NCBI RefSeq assembly: GCF_001746365.1
Contig: NZ_MJAJ01000018.1
Coordinates: 1 to 64,000, forward strand
Length of the DNA: 64,000 bases
Direction: 5' to 3'
Source: Streptomyces sp. LUP30
GTDB lineage: Bacteria > Actinomycetota > Actinomycetes > Streptomycetales > Streptomycetaceae
Positions 63,427 to 64,000 of the stretch are shown one piece after another. The notes below the pieces were generated by a model. It saw only the letters and a list, made by a program, of their open reading frames with translations. It had not been told where the DNA came from and searched no databases. Position numbers and translations under genes: made by a program. Each line of letters starts with the position of its first letter. Position 1 is the stretch's first letter.

Positions 63427-64000
63427 ATGTCGTTGTCCGATCGGCCAAGCAGCAGGACCTTCACCGTCCGTCACCTCGTCGACGGCATCGGAGCGCCGAT
63501 CCTCAACGCGCTGACCGCGCAGGGCGCGCTGGAACAGCCGGTGCGGGGCACCGTTCTCCACGACCCCGCCGACCCGCTGCCCCCCGGACGTGACCAGGTA
63601 CTGCTGATGCCGGGGCTGCTGGCTGATCAGCCCGCGGCAGCCGAACTCGCACGGGAAGCGGCCCGCCTCGGGTACAGCGCCATGGTCGTCAAGCTGAGGG
63701 GGGCGAAAGGCGCCGGGCTGGTCACCGAGGCGGAGGGGAGCGGCCTCCCCCTGCTGGCGGCGGCGGACGAGGTCTCCTGGCGCCACCTCGACGCGTTGCT
63801 GCTGTCCGTCCTGGGGTCGCAAGGCGTCGGCGGCGGGTCGGCGGCGGACAGCGGCGACGGCCTTTTCGCGCTGGCGAACGCAGTCAGCGCCGTCATCGGC
63901 GGGTCCGTGGCGATCGAGGACCTGGACCGACGGGTGATGGCCTACTCGTCATCTCCCGATCAGCGCATCGACTCCCTGCGTCGCGAAGGAATTCTCAGCC
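63427..64000 (+). CDS. PucR/CdaR-type transcriptional regulator (5' part, runs off the window)
   Basis: At least 191 residues are visible, starting SLSDRPSSRTFTVRHLV. The PucR-like N-terminal domain (VLLMPGLLADQPAAAELAREAARLGYSAMVVK) and the FALANAVSAVIGGSVAIEDLDRRVMAYSSSPDQRIDSLRREG segment of PucR/CdaR-type regulators follow in one frame. The GGDEF-like and helix-turn-helix parts would lie beyond the window. Divergent from the transporter operon, it is the natural candidate to regulate it. ATG 63427 follows a -10 element directly, so the message is probably leaderless. Confidence 0.85.
   Translation, partial: MSLSDRPSSRTFTVRHLVDGIGAPILNALTAQGALEQPVRGTVLHDPADPLPPGRDQVLLMPGLLADQPAAAELAREAARLGYSAMVVKLRGAKGAGLVTEAEGSGLPLLAAADEVSWRHLDALLLSVLGSQGVGGGSAADSGDGLFALANAVSAVIGGSVAIEDLDRRVMAYSSSPDQRIDSLRREGILS

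Overview
The window is very GC-rich, with strong third-position G/C bias, GTG/TTG starts, many 4-bp ATGA/GTGA stop-start overlaps and hairpin terminators without T-tracts. It carries a conservon, an actinobacterial E1-E2 fusion 2-oxoglutarate dehydrogenase, an HspR-type operator in front of lon, and a Ku/LigD-polymerase pair. All of this points to a Streptomyces or close relative chromosome. The first 13 kb and the last 10 kb look accessory; the middle looks like conserved core.

Positions 1-13.3 kb (+ strand) hold the most unusual locus. A trypsin-like protease fused to VMAP-type (vWA-MoxR-associated) regions, a MoxR AAA+ ATPase and a vWA/TPR protein (SAV_2336 type) form a ternary conflict system. 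It is followed after 25 bp by an FXSXX-COOH peptide gene (ending Phe-Asp-Ser-Ala-Leu), its FxsB radical SAM/SPASM maturase, an HExxH-type putative peptide beta-hydroxylase, and a TIR/NB-ARC/TPR protein (FxsT). Read together, this is a RiPP-coupled, NLR-like and protease-armed conflict or signalling locus. It is the best candidate here for an under-described system.

Positions 13.4-28 kb hold core metabolism and stress functions: kgd (E2-E1 2-oxoglutarate dehydrogenase), an OmpR-type two-component pair, a spermidine synthase-like protein, a rhomboid-like membrane protein, two GNAT acetyltransferases, a DUF5954-type protein, lon with a HAIR-like HspR operator, a MarR regulator and a PP2C-like phosphatase. 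Positions 28.4-34 kb are a cvnABCD conservon whose accessory redox enzyme is a styrene/indole monooxygenase-like flavoprotein. It runs tail-to-tail into an NlpC/P60 hydrolase. Positions 35.5-44 kb hold a small protein, a TetR regulator with an AurF-type diiron oxygenase, a transpeptidase/FtsW-RodA pair, a secreted SH3 protein, and a lipoprotein translationally coupled to an orphan histidine kinase.

Positions 44-58.3 kb hold a dual-specificity phosphatase, a NERD-like protein, the divergent NHEJ pair (LigD polymerase domain and Ku), an acyltransferase-3 membrane protein, an MFS transporter / GH35 beta-galactosidase / LacI unit with a perfect 16-bp operator on its promoter, a DUF4190 membrane protein, two hypothetical genes, and a GlxA/AraC regulator divergent from a saccharopine dehydrogenase-like oxidoreductase. 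Positions 58.4-63.3 kb are a five-gene minus-strand operon (amino-acid-type ABC transporter, PuuD-like class I amidotransferase, Y4yA-family PLP enzyme). It is divergent from a PucR-type regulator that runs off the window end.

A second theme is short tandem repeats at gene borders and in linkers: units of 8, 9, 12, 16, 18, 21 and 42 bp. Several sit in promoters or operon junctions. No tRNA, rRNA, CRISPR array, transposase or integrase was recognised.
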